The notes: generated by a model not told the origin, from the letters alone. Shown: positions 1 through 5,949, counted from the first letter of the stretch. The stretch: DNA of 6,193 nt from an uncultured Planctomycetaceae bacterium (GCA_903921605.1 CAIXQV010000703.1:1-6193); one strand, 5' to 3'. Made by a program: numbers and translations.

Positions 1-663
1 GACTGGCTGTTTATCGATGGCGAACACGGACCGCTCACAACTCCCGATATTCTTGGCATTCTTCAGGCTGTCAGTCACCGCGTGGCCTGCATCGTCCGTG
101 TTCCGATCTGCGATGAAGCAGAAATCAAGAAGGTACTGGACCTTGGAGCACAGGGGGTCATCGTGCCTCAGGTCAACACCGCCGAACAGGCGGCTGACGT
201 GGTGCGGTTTGCTCGATATGCACCTGCCGGAGGCCGCGGTGTCGGCTTGGCACGAGCTCACGGTTATGGTTTTCGCTTTGCCGACTACGTCGCATCAGCC
301 AACGACGATGTCTTGGTAATCGTGCAGGCAGAGCATAAAACGGCAGTCGAAAACATTGGATCGATTGTTAAAGTGCCGGGTGTCGACTGCGTATTGCTCG
401 GGCCTTACGATCTCTCGGCCAGCTATAACAAGATGGGACAGATTTCTGATCCGGAGGTCCTTGCAGGCATTGCGAAGATCACAGCAACATGCCGGTCAGC
501 GTCTATTCCGCTCGGTTACTTCGGTGTGAATGCTGAAGCCGTGGCTCCCTATGCGGCGCAGGGATATACGTTGCTCGTTGCTGGAGTTGATGTCCTGTTT
601 CTGGGTAATGGGGCGAGAAAAATCCTGAAGGATATGCAGGCTTACGAAAAGCCCGTGAAATAA
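1..663 (+). CDS. HpcH/HpaI-family aldolase, 5' end cut by window edge
   Basis: This is the C-terminal 220 residues of a class II (metal-dependent) pyruvate-type aldolase of the HpcH/HpaI family, which cleaves or forms 2-keto-3-deoxy-type acids in the cytoplasm. The frame is open from base 1 and ends in TAA at 661-663. About 36 to 38 N-terminal residues are missing compared with E. coli HpaI. Visible residues are counted from the window start. The DWLFIDGEHG motif gives the family Asp6 and His9, Arg33 lies in IVRVP, GRGVG is at 78-82, QAE at 109-111 supplies Gln and the metal-binding Glu111, and GPYDLSAS holds the metal-binding Asp137. The 26-residue Glu-to-Asp spacing equals that of E. coli HpaI. 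All catalytic residues appear present, so the enzyme should be active. The substrate (hydroxy-oxoheptanedioate, 2-keto-3-deoxyglucarate, rhamnonate or another) cannot be told from the sequence, so no gene symbol is given. The internal GTG at 82 is not a real start because the DGEH motif lies upstream of it. Confidence 0.93.
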   Translation, partial: DWLFIDGEHGPLTTPDILGILQAVSHRVACIVRVPICDEAEIKKVLDLGAQGVIVPQVNTAEQAADVVRFARYAPAGGRGVGLARAHGYGFRFADYVASANDDVLVIVQAEHKTAVENIGSIVKVPGVDCVLLGPYDLSASYNKMGQISDPEVLAGIAKITATCRSASIPLGYFGVNAEAVAPYAAQGYTLLVAGVDVLFLGNGARKILKDMQAYEKPVK

Positions 664-827
664 TCCGCTGCGCAAAGCAGGTGGTACAAAGGCATCGAAT
701 CAACTGGTCATGAAGGATGGAGTAACCATTGTTCGGGCGAATGATTTGCATTTGTCGTCGAGGTCACTTACCGTCCCCAAGGCGTTCCAGATACCCCTCC
801 CCCACCAGTGACACATGGAGACCCTCA
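664..827. other. Intergenic gap between the aldolase and the small membrane protein
   Basis: These 164 bases hold no convincing gene. The following frame is open upstream as far as a TTG at 729, but that stretch lacks a ribosome site and would put about 33 poorly hydrophobic residues ahead of a clear signal sequence. No good -35/-10 pair was found. A 6-base inverted repeat, GTCACT at 763-768 and AGTGAC at 807-812, has a 38-base loop and is weak. No terminator for the aldolase could be identified, so it is unclear whether the aldolase is transcribed together with panC. Confidence 0.5.
817..820 (+). promoter_or_regulatory. Shine-Dalgarno site choosing the ATG at 828
   Basis: GGAG sits 7 bases ahead of the ATG at 828, which is ideal spacing. 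It decides the start of the small membrane protein over the in-frame TTG at 729. Confidence 0.65.
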
Positions 828-1106
828 ATGACCTTGCGATTGATGCTGTTTTCACTGATTTGTGTAGCAACCGTTGTTGTGTTTGGAACGGCCGAGCTTT
901 CAGCCTCGGTAGAAGCATCTGAGAGTCCCTTGACGTTGTCTTCCGTCAATTATGACGCCGTGCTGACTTTGGCTCAGGATGATTCTGACAACTCGGGCGG
1001 AACACGCATTCGAGGTCGATCCGTAGGAAAACTGATCGGCCTGGCAGTTGCCGTTGTGATTGGGATCGGCAGTTTCATCATGAAGATGTTTCGCGGCGAG
1101 AAATAA
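828..1106 (+). CDS. Small membrane protein with two hydrophobic segments, upstream of panC
   Basis: This 92-residue protein belongs to no family I recognise. Residues 4-22 are a hydrophobic signal-like segment, and GTA at 20-22 could be a signal peptidase site. Residues 23-66 form a polar, Ser/Asp-rich stretch containing DDSDNSGG, followed by a basic patch (RIRGR, 60-64). Residues 69-85 are a second hydrophobic segment rich in Gly, Val and Ile, and the protein ends in a short basic tail (KMFRGEK). If the first segment is not cleaved, both ends face the cytoplasm with the acidic middle outside; if it is cleaved, the product is a tiny C-terminally anchored protein. Cys12 has no lipobox around it (LFSLIC), so a lipoprotein is unlikely. 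The start at 828 is supported by GGAG at 817-820. The TAA stop at 1104-1106 directly abuts the panC ATG, which indicates one operon and probable translational coupling. No function is assigned. Confidence 0.72.
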   Translation: MTLRLMLFSLICVATVVVFGTAELSASVEASESPLTLSSVNYDAVLTLAQDDSDNSGGTRIRGRSVGKLIGLAVAVVIGIGSFIMKMFRGEK

Positions 1107-1955
1107 ATGATTGTGGAACCATCACCAACCGAAACACACCGACTTGTCCGAGCCGCTCGACGCGCGGGGAAGTCGGTCGGTTGCGTTCCGACCATGGGCG
1201 CGCTGCATGCGGGTCATGTGAGTCTGATCGAGCGAGCTCGCAAAGAATGCGATTTTGTCGTGGGCACGATCTTTGTGAACCCCACCCAATTCGGGCCGAA
1301 TGAAGATTTCAGTAAGTACCCCAGAACGCTGGAAAGTGATCTGGAAATGTGTCGGGAGGCTGGGGCTGACTTGGTCTTTACGCCGCGGACTTCGTCCATG
1401 TATTCACCGCTGGCTCAAACCATTGTACGAGTCGATCGGCTCGCTTCCGTTCTGGAAGGCGCTCATCGGCCGGGCCACTTTGATGGCGTCTCAACCGTCG
1501 TCACCAAATTGTTCAATATCACGGAACCTGATCGTGCCTACTTTGGGCAGAAGGATTTTCAGCAGCAGCTCATCATTCGACAGATGGTCGAAGATCTGAA
1601 CCAGCCCGTTGAAATTGTCACCTGCCCCATCATTCGAGAATCTGATGGACTGGCGATGAGCAGTCGCAATCGATACCTATCCCCGGATGACCGTCAGCGA
1701 GCCGGTCTGTTGTCACAAGCCCTGCGGAAGGCAAAGCAGTTGGCACAGGAGACATCTCTTGTTCCGCCTGAGATTTCCGCCGCCATGATCGACGTACTTC
1801 GCTCAGTCGACGGTATTGAATTGCAGTATGCTGTGATTGCCGATGGAAAAACACTCGCTCTGTTGACCGAGCGCATGGAACCGGCTGTGGCATTGATCGC
1901 CGCAAAGGTGGGGACTACGCGTCTGATTGACAATGAGATCCTGCATTTTTGCTGA
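1107..1955 (+). CDS. panC: Pantothenate synthetase
   Basis: PanC condenses pantoate with beta-alanine, using ATP through a pantoyl-adenylate intermediate, to make pantothenate, the precursor of coenzyme A; it acts in the cytoplasm. The 282 residues match the family length (about 283 in E. coli). The N-terminal Rossmann domain carries PTMGALHAGH at 28-37, whose HAGH is the HIGH-type nucleotidyl-transferase motif. FVNPTQF at 56-62 includes the pantoate-binding Gln61, and YPRTL is at 71-75. FGQKDFQQQ at 146-154 supplies Lys149, Asp150 and Gln153, equivalent to Lys160, Asp161 and Gln164 of the M. tuberculosis enzyme. MSSRN at 184-188 is the KMSKS-like loop. All key residues are intact. The ATG follows the previous gene's stop with no gap, and GGCGAG just upstream can serve as ribosome site. 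No other pantothenate gene (panB, panD) is in view. Confidence 0.97.
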   Translation: MIVEPSPTETHRLVRAARRAGKSVGCVPTMGALHAGHVSLIERARKECDFVVGTIFVNPTQFGPNEDFSKYPRTLESDLEMCREAGADLVFTPRTSSMYSPLAQTIVRVDRLASVLEGAHRPGHFDGVSTVVTKLFNITEPDRAYFGQKDFQQQLIIRQMVEDLNQPVEIVTCPIIRESDGLAMSSRNRYLSPDDRQRAGLLSQALRKAKQLAQETSLVPPEISAAMIDVLRSVDGIELQYAVIADGKTLALLTERMEPAVALIAAKVGTTRLIDNEILHFC

Positions 1956-1995
1956 CGGCAGCCCACTGTACCTCAATCGCTGAAAAAACCCGCGT

Positions 1996-2024
1996 TTCGT
2001 AGATCACCGGGCTTCCGCTATGAT
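1996..2024 (+). promoter_or_regulatory. Possible sigma-70-type promoter ahead of lgt
   Basis: TATGAT at 2019-2024 matches five of six bases of the -10 consensus. With a 17-base spacer it is preceded by TTCGTA at 1996-2001, which matches the -35 consensus at only three positions. It lies 80 bases before the lgt ATG. The weak -35 and the absence of other evidence keep this tentative. Confidence 0.25.
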
Positions 2025-2034
2025 CCGCCCGAAG

Positions 2035-2056
2035 GCTCGTTGAATGAAAAACGAGT
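2035..2056 (+). other. Hairpin in the panC-lgt gap
   Basis: CTCGTT at 2036-2041 pairs with AACGAG at 2050-2055 around an 8-base A-rich loop, and a G-T pair can extend it by one. No T-run follows, so it is not a classic terminator. It would lie in the lgt leader if the TATGAT site at 2019 is used. Confidence 0.35.
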
Positions 2057-2066
2057 GACACCGGCC

Positions 2067-2090
2067 TGGCCGTTTTCTCGGCCGATTTTA
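2067..2090 (+). terminator. Weak terminator-like hairpin between panC and lgt
   Basis: GGCCG at 2068-2072 pairs with CGGCC at 2079-2083 around the loop TTTTCT, and ATTTTA follows at 2085-2090. The 5-base GC stem plus short T-rich tail resembles a weak intrinsic terminator for panC. An alternative pairing, CGGCC at 2062-2066 with GGCCG at 2080-2084, is also possible. It ends only 14 bases before the lgt start, so it could instead affect lgt translation. Confidence 0.35.
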
Positions 2091-2104
2091 ATGCGATTTG
2101 TCCT

Positions 2105-3190
2105 ATGCGCACGGTCCTCCTGCGATTCCTGTTCAAAGATCTCTGGCAATGGCAGTCGGTTGGCAACGAACTGCATGTTGGCATGGCGTGGCTGATCCTG
2201 GTCTGGCTGCTGATCACATGCGTTTCCTTTGTGCTGCTGTACCGCAGTACTCTCAATCTGAAGGAATCAATCGCATCGGCTGGCTTCTGGCTTTTCGTCC
2301 CGATCGTGCTTTTGGGGCTCGCGATTCTGCGTCCGAACATTGGCATCATTCACAGTGGAATCCCTGTCTTCGGCTATGGCTTCATGATGTTTGTAGGCTT
2401 TTCGACGGCCACATGGCTGGCGTCGCGACGAGTCCTCAAGATCGGACAACCGCCGGAGGTCATCTGGGACATGATGATGTGGGCACTGATTCCGGGACTA
2501 ATCGGTGCCCGTGTTTACTATCTTGTGCGGCACGGAAGTCCCGCGATGGCTCAAGCTCAGGGCCTGCAGAAACTTATTGCCTCCGTCGCGTTGTGGGACG
2601 GCGGCATCGTGTTTTACGGCGGCGTCATCGGGGGAATCATTGGCGTTACGCTTTTCTGCCTTCGCCGAAAGATCAGGCCACTCGCCATGTTTGATGTTCT
2701 TGCTCCGTCGTTGCTGATCGGTGAAGGTTTTGGACGAATCGGCTGTTTCCTTTACGGCTGTTGCTACGGCAAGGCCTGCGAGCAACCATGGGCCGTCAGA
2801 TTTCCTCCAGACAGCTTGACCTTCAAGAAACTTGTTGAGAATGGCGTGATCGGTCAGGACGCCACAGAAACAATCTCGCTGCATCCCACGCAGATTTACA
2901 GCTCCGTGGCAGCTTTCGTGTTCGCCGGGATCCTCGCCTGGTTTTTCCGTCGTCGCCCGTTTGACGGTGCAGTGATGTGCCTGACATCGATCCTGTATCC
3001 GATTAGTCGATACGTTCTGGAAACGCTTCGTGGCGATATCGACCCCGGCGCGCTGGGACTGAAAGATGCACAGATGATGAGCATTGGCCTGATGATTACA
3101 GGAATCATCGGAATGTACTATCTTTCGCGGCATCCAAAATTAACGTTGGCAAGCCCGGATAAGCCGCTTCCGACAACAGGTCGCGCCTGA
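2105..3190 (+). CDS. lgt: Prolipoprotein diacylglyceryl transferase, planctomycete-type
   Basis: Lgt is an inner-membrane enzyme that moves the diacylglyceryl group of phosphatidylglycerol onto the lipobox cysteine of prolipoproteins, the first step of lipoprotein maturation. The 361 residues contain about seven to nine hydrophobic segments. The conserved core begins at GYGFMMFVGF (90-99). WDGGIVFYGG (164-173) matches the E. coli WDGGMSFHGG region but has Tyr171 where E. coli has essential His103. GEGFGRIGCFLYGCCYGK (206-223) covers the Lgt signature; Arg211 matches E. coli Arg143, while the usual Asn is Cys214. HPTQIYSS is at 260-267, and SRYVLETLRGD at 301-311 holds Arg309, probably equivalent to Arg239. 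Residues 1-84 are an extra N-terminal part with hydrophobic stretches at about 26-47 and 60-76, giving a protein some 70 residues longer than E. coli Lgt. No Shine-Dalgarno site is obvious; the ATG was chosen because the MR-T-x-L beginning agrees with planctomycete Lgt starts as I recall them. Confidence 0.95.
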   Translation: MRTVLLRFLFKDLWQWQSVGNELHVGMAWLILVWLLITCVSFVLLYRSTLNLKESIASAGFWLFVPIVLLGLAILRPNIGIIHSGIPVFGYGFMMFVGFSTATWLASRRVLKIGQPPEVIWDMMMWALIPGLIGARVYYLVRHGSPAMAQAQGLQKLIASVALWDGGIVFYGGVIGGIIGVTLFCLRRKIRPLAMFDVLAPSLLIGEGFGRIGCFLYGCCYGKACEQPWAVRFPPDSLTFKKLVENGVIGQDATETISLHPTQIYSSVAAFVFAGILAWFFRRRPFDGAVMCLTSILYPISRYVLETLRGDIDPGALGLKDAQMMSIGLMITGIIGMYYLSRHPKLTLASPDKPLPTTGRA

Positions 3191-3199
3191 ACAGGTCGC
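3175..3199. repeat. 10-bp direct repeat straddling the lgt stop codon
   Basis: AACAGGTCGC occurs at 3175-3184 and again at 3190-3199, offset by 15 bases. The first copy is inside the last lgt codons and the second begins on the last base of the TGA stop. It may be a small tandem duplication or a binding site ahead of the sigma gene; a chance origin is also possible. Confidence 0.5.
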
Positions 3200-3236
3200 T
3201 TCAAAGTAGTGCTCGAAAAAGGGGTCAGCAGACTCG

Positions 3237-3809
3237 GTGGACAGCTCTTCAGACCTGCAACTCATCACGATGACTCTGCAGGGAAATCCGCGCGCGTTTG
3301 ATGACCTCGTGAGGCGTTATCAGGATCGGCTGGTTCATAGTCTTGAACATGTGCTGAACTCCCGCGAAGACGCACTGGATGTGGCTCAGCAGGCGTTTGT
3401 TCTGGCCTGGCAGAAACTGAGTTCATTCCGAGGCGATTCAGGGTTCTATTCGTGGCTCTACCGCATCGCCCGAAACGTTGCGATCAGCCGTGCTCGACGT
3501 CAGCACATCAGCGCCGGGTCTCTGGATCACATGCACGAAGCTTCGGCGTTTGAACCCGCGGATCCCAGCCAGCAGAATGCTCCCGGGCATGCGATGGAAC
3601 AGGCAGAACAGGTTCGCCTTGTTCAAGAAGCATTGAAAAAAATTGCAGACGAATTTCGCCAGCCGCTGGTTCTTAAAGAGATCGATGGTTTCTCCTATGA
3701 AGAGATTGGCGAAATTCTCGACATCCCGCTTGGCACCGTCCGCAGTCGGATCTTTCGAGGCCGTCAGGAACTGATCGAACGCCTGCAGAGAGTGATGAAG
3801 GATGAGTGA
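3237..3809 (+). CDS. ECF-type RNA polymerase sigma factor (RpoE-like)
   Basis: This 190-residue alternative sigma factor directs RNA polymerase to a specific promoter set, typically after an envelope or extracellular signal. It has only regions 2 and 4, as ECF sigmas do. Region 2 spans about 20-88: AFDDLVRRYQDRL (20-32), the core-binding DALDVAQQAFVLAWQKL (45-61), and the -10-recognition part GFYSWLYRIARNVAISRARR (69-88). A polar linker (89-123) leads to region 4 (124-184), with the helix-turn-helix FSYEEIGEILDIPLGTVRSR (152-171) for the -35 element. The GTG start puts 19 residues before the conserved AF, normal for the family, and AGGGG at 3220-3224 lies 12 bases upstream. An ATG at 3270 has no ribosome site and would trim the domain. 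The stop overlaps the next gene by 8 bases. No symbol is given because ECF sigmas are numerous and the subgroup is not clear. Confidence 0.95.
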   Translation: MDSSSDLQLITMTLQGNPRAFDDLVRRYQDRLVHSLEHVLNSREDALDVAQQAFVLAWQKLSSFRGDSGFYSWLYRIARNVAISRARRQHISAGSLDHMHEASAFEPADPSQQNAPGHAMEQAEQVRLVQEALKKIADEFRQPLVLKEIDGFSYEEIGEILDIPLGTVRSRIFRGRQELIERLQRVMKDE

Positions 3810-4542
3810 TTCGCCACGATCGCTTGTCTCTTCCGAAACCAACGGTCACGAATCACAGCCGCAAATTGTTCTACGGCGACTACCAGGCTGCCTGCGATTA
3901 ACTCGATGGCGAGTTTTATGGCTGGCTGGCGTGGTCATGTTTGTGTGGGTGACCGCGTCAATTTGGCTCTATCGGGAAATGCTCATTGAGTTTAGCCCGG
4001 AAACACTCGAATTCAGAACGAGAATTCGTTTCGTTCTGCTTGGGACTTCTATCTCGTTTCTTAGCACTGACTTCGACAGCTCACAACAGCCGAATGATCA
4101 CAGGTCTCTGCTCAACTTTCTGCTTGAGTCCGGCTATTGGAGAAGAGAACCAACAGCCGCCCGCTGGATTTTGGTTCGTCATTCCTGGGCCTATGGAACT
4201 ACCGACAACCGTTTCTACAAATATGTTGGATGGGACAGCGGCAACTTCTATGACTCATGGATCGCCCGTGGACTCTATTATGGCAATCGCACGGGACAGT
4301 GTTTCTGGATTGCGTGGTCGAAGAAATTCCCTGACGAAGCAAAGGCTCTCTGGCCGTCGATTCAGGAGCATCTTCGCGCCGAATTAGAGCCTACTGATCG
4401 ACGACTGATACAGCCCCTCAACGAAGCATTTGCAAGTTTGGATAATCAGAACCGAATGCTCCTGACATTTGAGGCAATGTGGCGAGATGGCGGTTGGAAA
4501 CGAGGTGGAATGTCCCAACCAAGGTTCTCAATCGAGTTTTGA
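3802..4542 (+). CDS. Single-pass membrane protein coupled to the ECF sigma factor, unknown family
   Basis: This 246-residue protein is not recognised. Its ATG lies inside the last codons of the sigma gene (ATGAGTGA), an 8-base overlap that implies co-translation. Residues 1-37 are polar and end in a basic cluster (RLTRWR), consistent with a cytoplasmic tail. Residues 38-57 are one strong transmembrane helix, and the remaining 190 residues should be outside the membrane. That domain is rich in Trp, Tyr and Arg, for example at 112-175. Position next to an ECF sigma suggests an anti-sigma factor or signal sensor, but the HxxxCxxC zinc motif of common anti-sigmas is absent and the cytoplasmic tail is short for a classical anti-sigma domain. 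The annotated end may not be the true C-terminus, since another coding-looking frame overlaps and continues beyond the TGA. Function is unassigned. Confidence 0.72.
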   Translation: MSDSPRSLVSSETNGHESQPQIVLRRLPGCLRLTRWRVLWLAGVVMFVWVTASIWLYREMLIEFSPETLEFRTRIRFVLLGTSISFLSTDFDSSQQPNDHRSLLNFLLESGYWRREPTAARWILVRHSWAYGTTDNRFYKYVGWDSGNFYDSWIARGLYYGNRTGQCFWIAWSKKFPDEAKALWPSIQEHLRAELEPTDRRLIQPLNEAFASLDNQNRMLLTFEAMWRDGGWKRGGMSQPRFSIEF

Positions 4543-4850
4543 TTGGCAATCAGCTCGAAAGTCCCCTCACGCTCAGCGTTAACCCACTCTACTCAATGTC
4601 TATCGAACGTGAGTTTCTCGTACCGAAGGGGCATCGCGTCTTTCCTGAAAAACTCTGGGCAGAAATCCTTAAAGATCTTCGCGTAGCGAACGATCCGCTT
4701 GTTGAATCCATCGGCGATAAACTACGCACGAAGCGTGAGGCCTTCCCGGAAGATGACGTTTCCGGACATCAGGAGGCGAGTATGTCGGTCGATTATTGCG
4801 ACAGAGTGAAGCCTATTCGTGAGCAGACAAAACCGGCCTCGGATGGCTGA
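4479..4850 (+). CDS. Hypothetical ORF, possibly the frameshifted C-terminus of the preceding gene
   Basis: The frame is open from 4473 (after TGA at 4470-4472) to the TGA at 4848-4850. Up to 123 residues could be made from a GTG at 4479; other starts are TTG at 4539, overlapping the upstream TGA as TTGA, and ATG at 4596. The reading frame from about 4520 on has sensible residue and codon choice, including SPLTLSVNPLYS and a charged part with FPEKLWAEILKDLRV, so real coding is likely. There is no membrane segment, cysteine motif or recognised domain, and no good ribosome site fits any start. It overlaps the previous gene by 64 bases from the GTG, in the -1 frame. Either it is a separate small gene or the two are one gene of roughly 350 codons broken by a frameshift or sequencing error. 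Its last codons contain part of the sppA terminator hairpin. Confidence 0.45.
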   Translation: MARWRLETRWNVPTKVLNRVLIGNQLESPLTLSVNPLYSMSIEREFLVPKGHRVFPEKLWAEILKDLRVANDPLVESIGDKLRTKREAFPEDDVSGHQEASMSVDYCDRVKPIREQTKPASDG

Positions 4851-4869
4851 CGCCATGCCGCTCGCCGGT
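4824..4869 (-). terminator. Intrinsic terminator of sppA
   Basis: In plus-strand terms, ACCGGC (4832-4837) pairs with GCCGGT (4864-4869), and CGGATGGC (4840-4847) pairs with GCCAT plus CCG (4852-4860, one bulged G at 4857) around the loop TGAC. That gives about 14 base pairs with one small internal loop. Read on the minus strand, the stem is followed directly by TTTGTCT and begins 16 bases after the sppA TAG. No T-run follows in the plus direction, so it serves mainly sppA, although the hairpin could also mark the end of the plus-strand transcript. Confidence 0.72.
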
Positions 4870-4885
4870 GAGTTGTGGAATGGAA

Positions 4886-5926
4886 CTACTGTGCAGGCAC
4901 CCAGGGATTCCAGCTCGCGTGGTACATGGCTTTCGGCACACTGGCTTGAAGTATCTGATCAGCGATGGCATCTGCTGCAGAAACCTTTGAACCGATAAGA
5001 GCGTCGACAAGGCCCGGTGTTGAGCGATACTCGAAGGCATCGTAGCTGGTGAGTTGCAGTTGCTTCGCCAGCGCGGACACGGCGTCTTCTGTGTAGCCGA
5101 TCTCATCGACCAGATGATTCTCGAGAGCCTGATTGGCGGTGTAGATCTGACCGGTCGCAAGCTTGCGAATCGCGGCATCATCAAGCTCACTGCGGCCGGC
5201 ATCGATCACAGAAACAAAGCGATCAAACGCATCCTGCATGATGGCTCCCCAGACTTGTGTCTCTTGTTCCGTCATATCTCGAAATGGATTGAGCGTGTCT
5301 TTCAGTGGACCAGTCACAAGCGGTTCTGATTTGACGCCAATCTTTTGGACAAGTTCTGTAGCGTTATAACGAGGGATGATAACGCCGATGGATCCAGTCC
5401 ATGTCGTGGGCTCAGCGAAAATGCGGCCCTGTTCACCAATCCCCATCGAGATGTAATAACCTCCTGACGCCGCGATGCGCTTCATCGAAACGTAGACCGG
5501 TTTGGCCTTGGACAGCTCCTGGATCTTCCGCAGCAATTGATGGCTGTCCGCCACGAATCCACCTGGGCTATCGATCACCATCACAACGCCTTTGATCGTC
5601 TCATCTTCCGTCGCGCGTTTGATCTGTTTCAGCCAGCGTTCGGTAAAGGGCGGACTGATGGTGCCTTCGAAGTTGATGATCGCAATGCGATCTTTGGCAC
5701 CGCTGTCACCAGAAAAATGTTGTTCCGGAATCCCGGGAGGGGAATACGACAGTGGGTCCAGAATGAACCAGAGGTTCAGGATGATTGAAACCAGCAGCAG
5801 CCCAAGAACAATTCGTCGGAGCCAACGTTTTCCCGAGTTTTCCGGCGATGTGTCAACTCGAACAAAGACCGTTGAACCACTGACTGAAGCCGTTTCGCCG
5901 GCTCGAACTACTTTTTCCTGTGTCAT
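4886..5926 (-). CDS. sppA: Signal peptide peptidase SppA, S49 family, single domain
   Basis: SppA is a membrane-anchored serine protease that degrades signal peptides left in the membrane after secretion and lipoprotein processing. The 346 residues fit the single-domain type (B. subtilis SppA is about 335) rather than the tandem-domain E. coli enzyme. Residues 1-36 are a polar cytoplasmic tail ending in KRWLRR, and 37-56 form the membrane anchor. The S49 domain starts near 80 (RIAIINFEGTI). VIDSPGG is at 117-123. IAASGGYYIS (151-160) holds the nucleophile Ser154, and TGPLKDTLNP (205-214) holds the general base Lys209, matching the Ser147/Lys199 dyad of B. subtilis. WTGSIGVI (176-183) and GQIYTANQALENHLVDEIGY (259-278) are further S49 hallmarks. 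Both catalytic residues are present. The ATG was chosen as the first start before the tail and anchor, although its ribosome site is weak (GGTG about 11 bases upstream). It converges on the plus-strand genes with its own terminator. Confidence 0.96.
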   Translation of the reverse strand: MTQEKVVRAGETASVSGSTVFVRVDTSPENSGKRWLRRIVLGLLLVSIILNLWFILDPLSYSPPGIPEQHFSGDSGAKDRIAIINFEGTISPPFTERWLKQIKRATEDETIKGVVMVIDSPGGFVADSHQLLRKIQELSKAKPVYVSMKRIAASGGYYISMGIGEQGRIFAEPTTWTGSIGVIIPRYNATELVQKIGVKSEPLVTGPLKDTLNPFRDMTEQETQVWGAIMQDAFDRFVSVIDAGRSELDDAAIRKLATGQIYTANQALENHLVDEIGYTEDAVSALAKQLQLTSYDAFEYRSTPGLVDALIGSKVSAADAIADQILQASVPKAMYHASWNPWVPAQ

Positions 5927-5949
5927 CGCGATCTATTCACCTTGAAGAC

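Noticed and set aside
763..812. Inverted repeat GTCACT/AGTGAC as a terminator or operator
   Set aside because: The stem is only 6 bp with a 38-base loop and no T-run, so chance is the better explanation.
729..827. Upstream extension of the small membrane protein to TTG 729
   Set aside because: It would place a non-hydrophobic 33-residue stretch ahead of a clear signal segment, while GGAG at 817-820 is ideally placed for the ATG at 828.
861..866. Cys12 of the small membrane protein as a lipoprotein lipobox
   Set aside because: The residues before Cys12 are SLI, lacking the small Gly/Ala/Ser residue required next to the cysteine, and the hydrophobic stretch continues past it.
1915..2349. 144-codon minus-strand frame across the panC-lgt gap
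   Set aside because: It overlaps the ends of two well-supported genes, and its product is Ser/Arg-rich without domains.
2098..2694. 198-codon plus-strand frame overlapping lgt
   Set aside because: It lies wholly across the lgt coding region in another frame and encodes a low-complexity Arg/His/Cys-rich product with no domain, so it is a shadow of lgt.
2498..3133. 211-codon minus-strand frame opposite lgt
   Set aside because: It is antisense to conserved Lgt motifs and its product has no recognisable features.
3986..4387. 133-codon frame inside the membrane-protein gene
   Set aside because: The longer frame from 3802 has the sigma-coupled start and a clean transmembrane helix; this one looks like an out-of-frame shadow.
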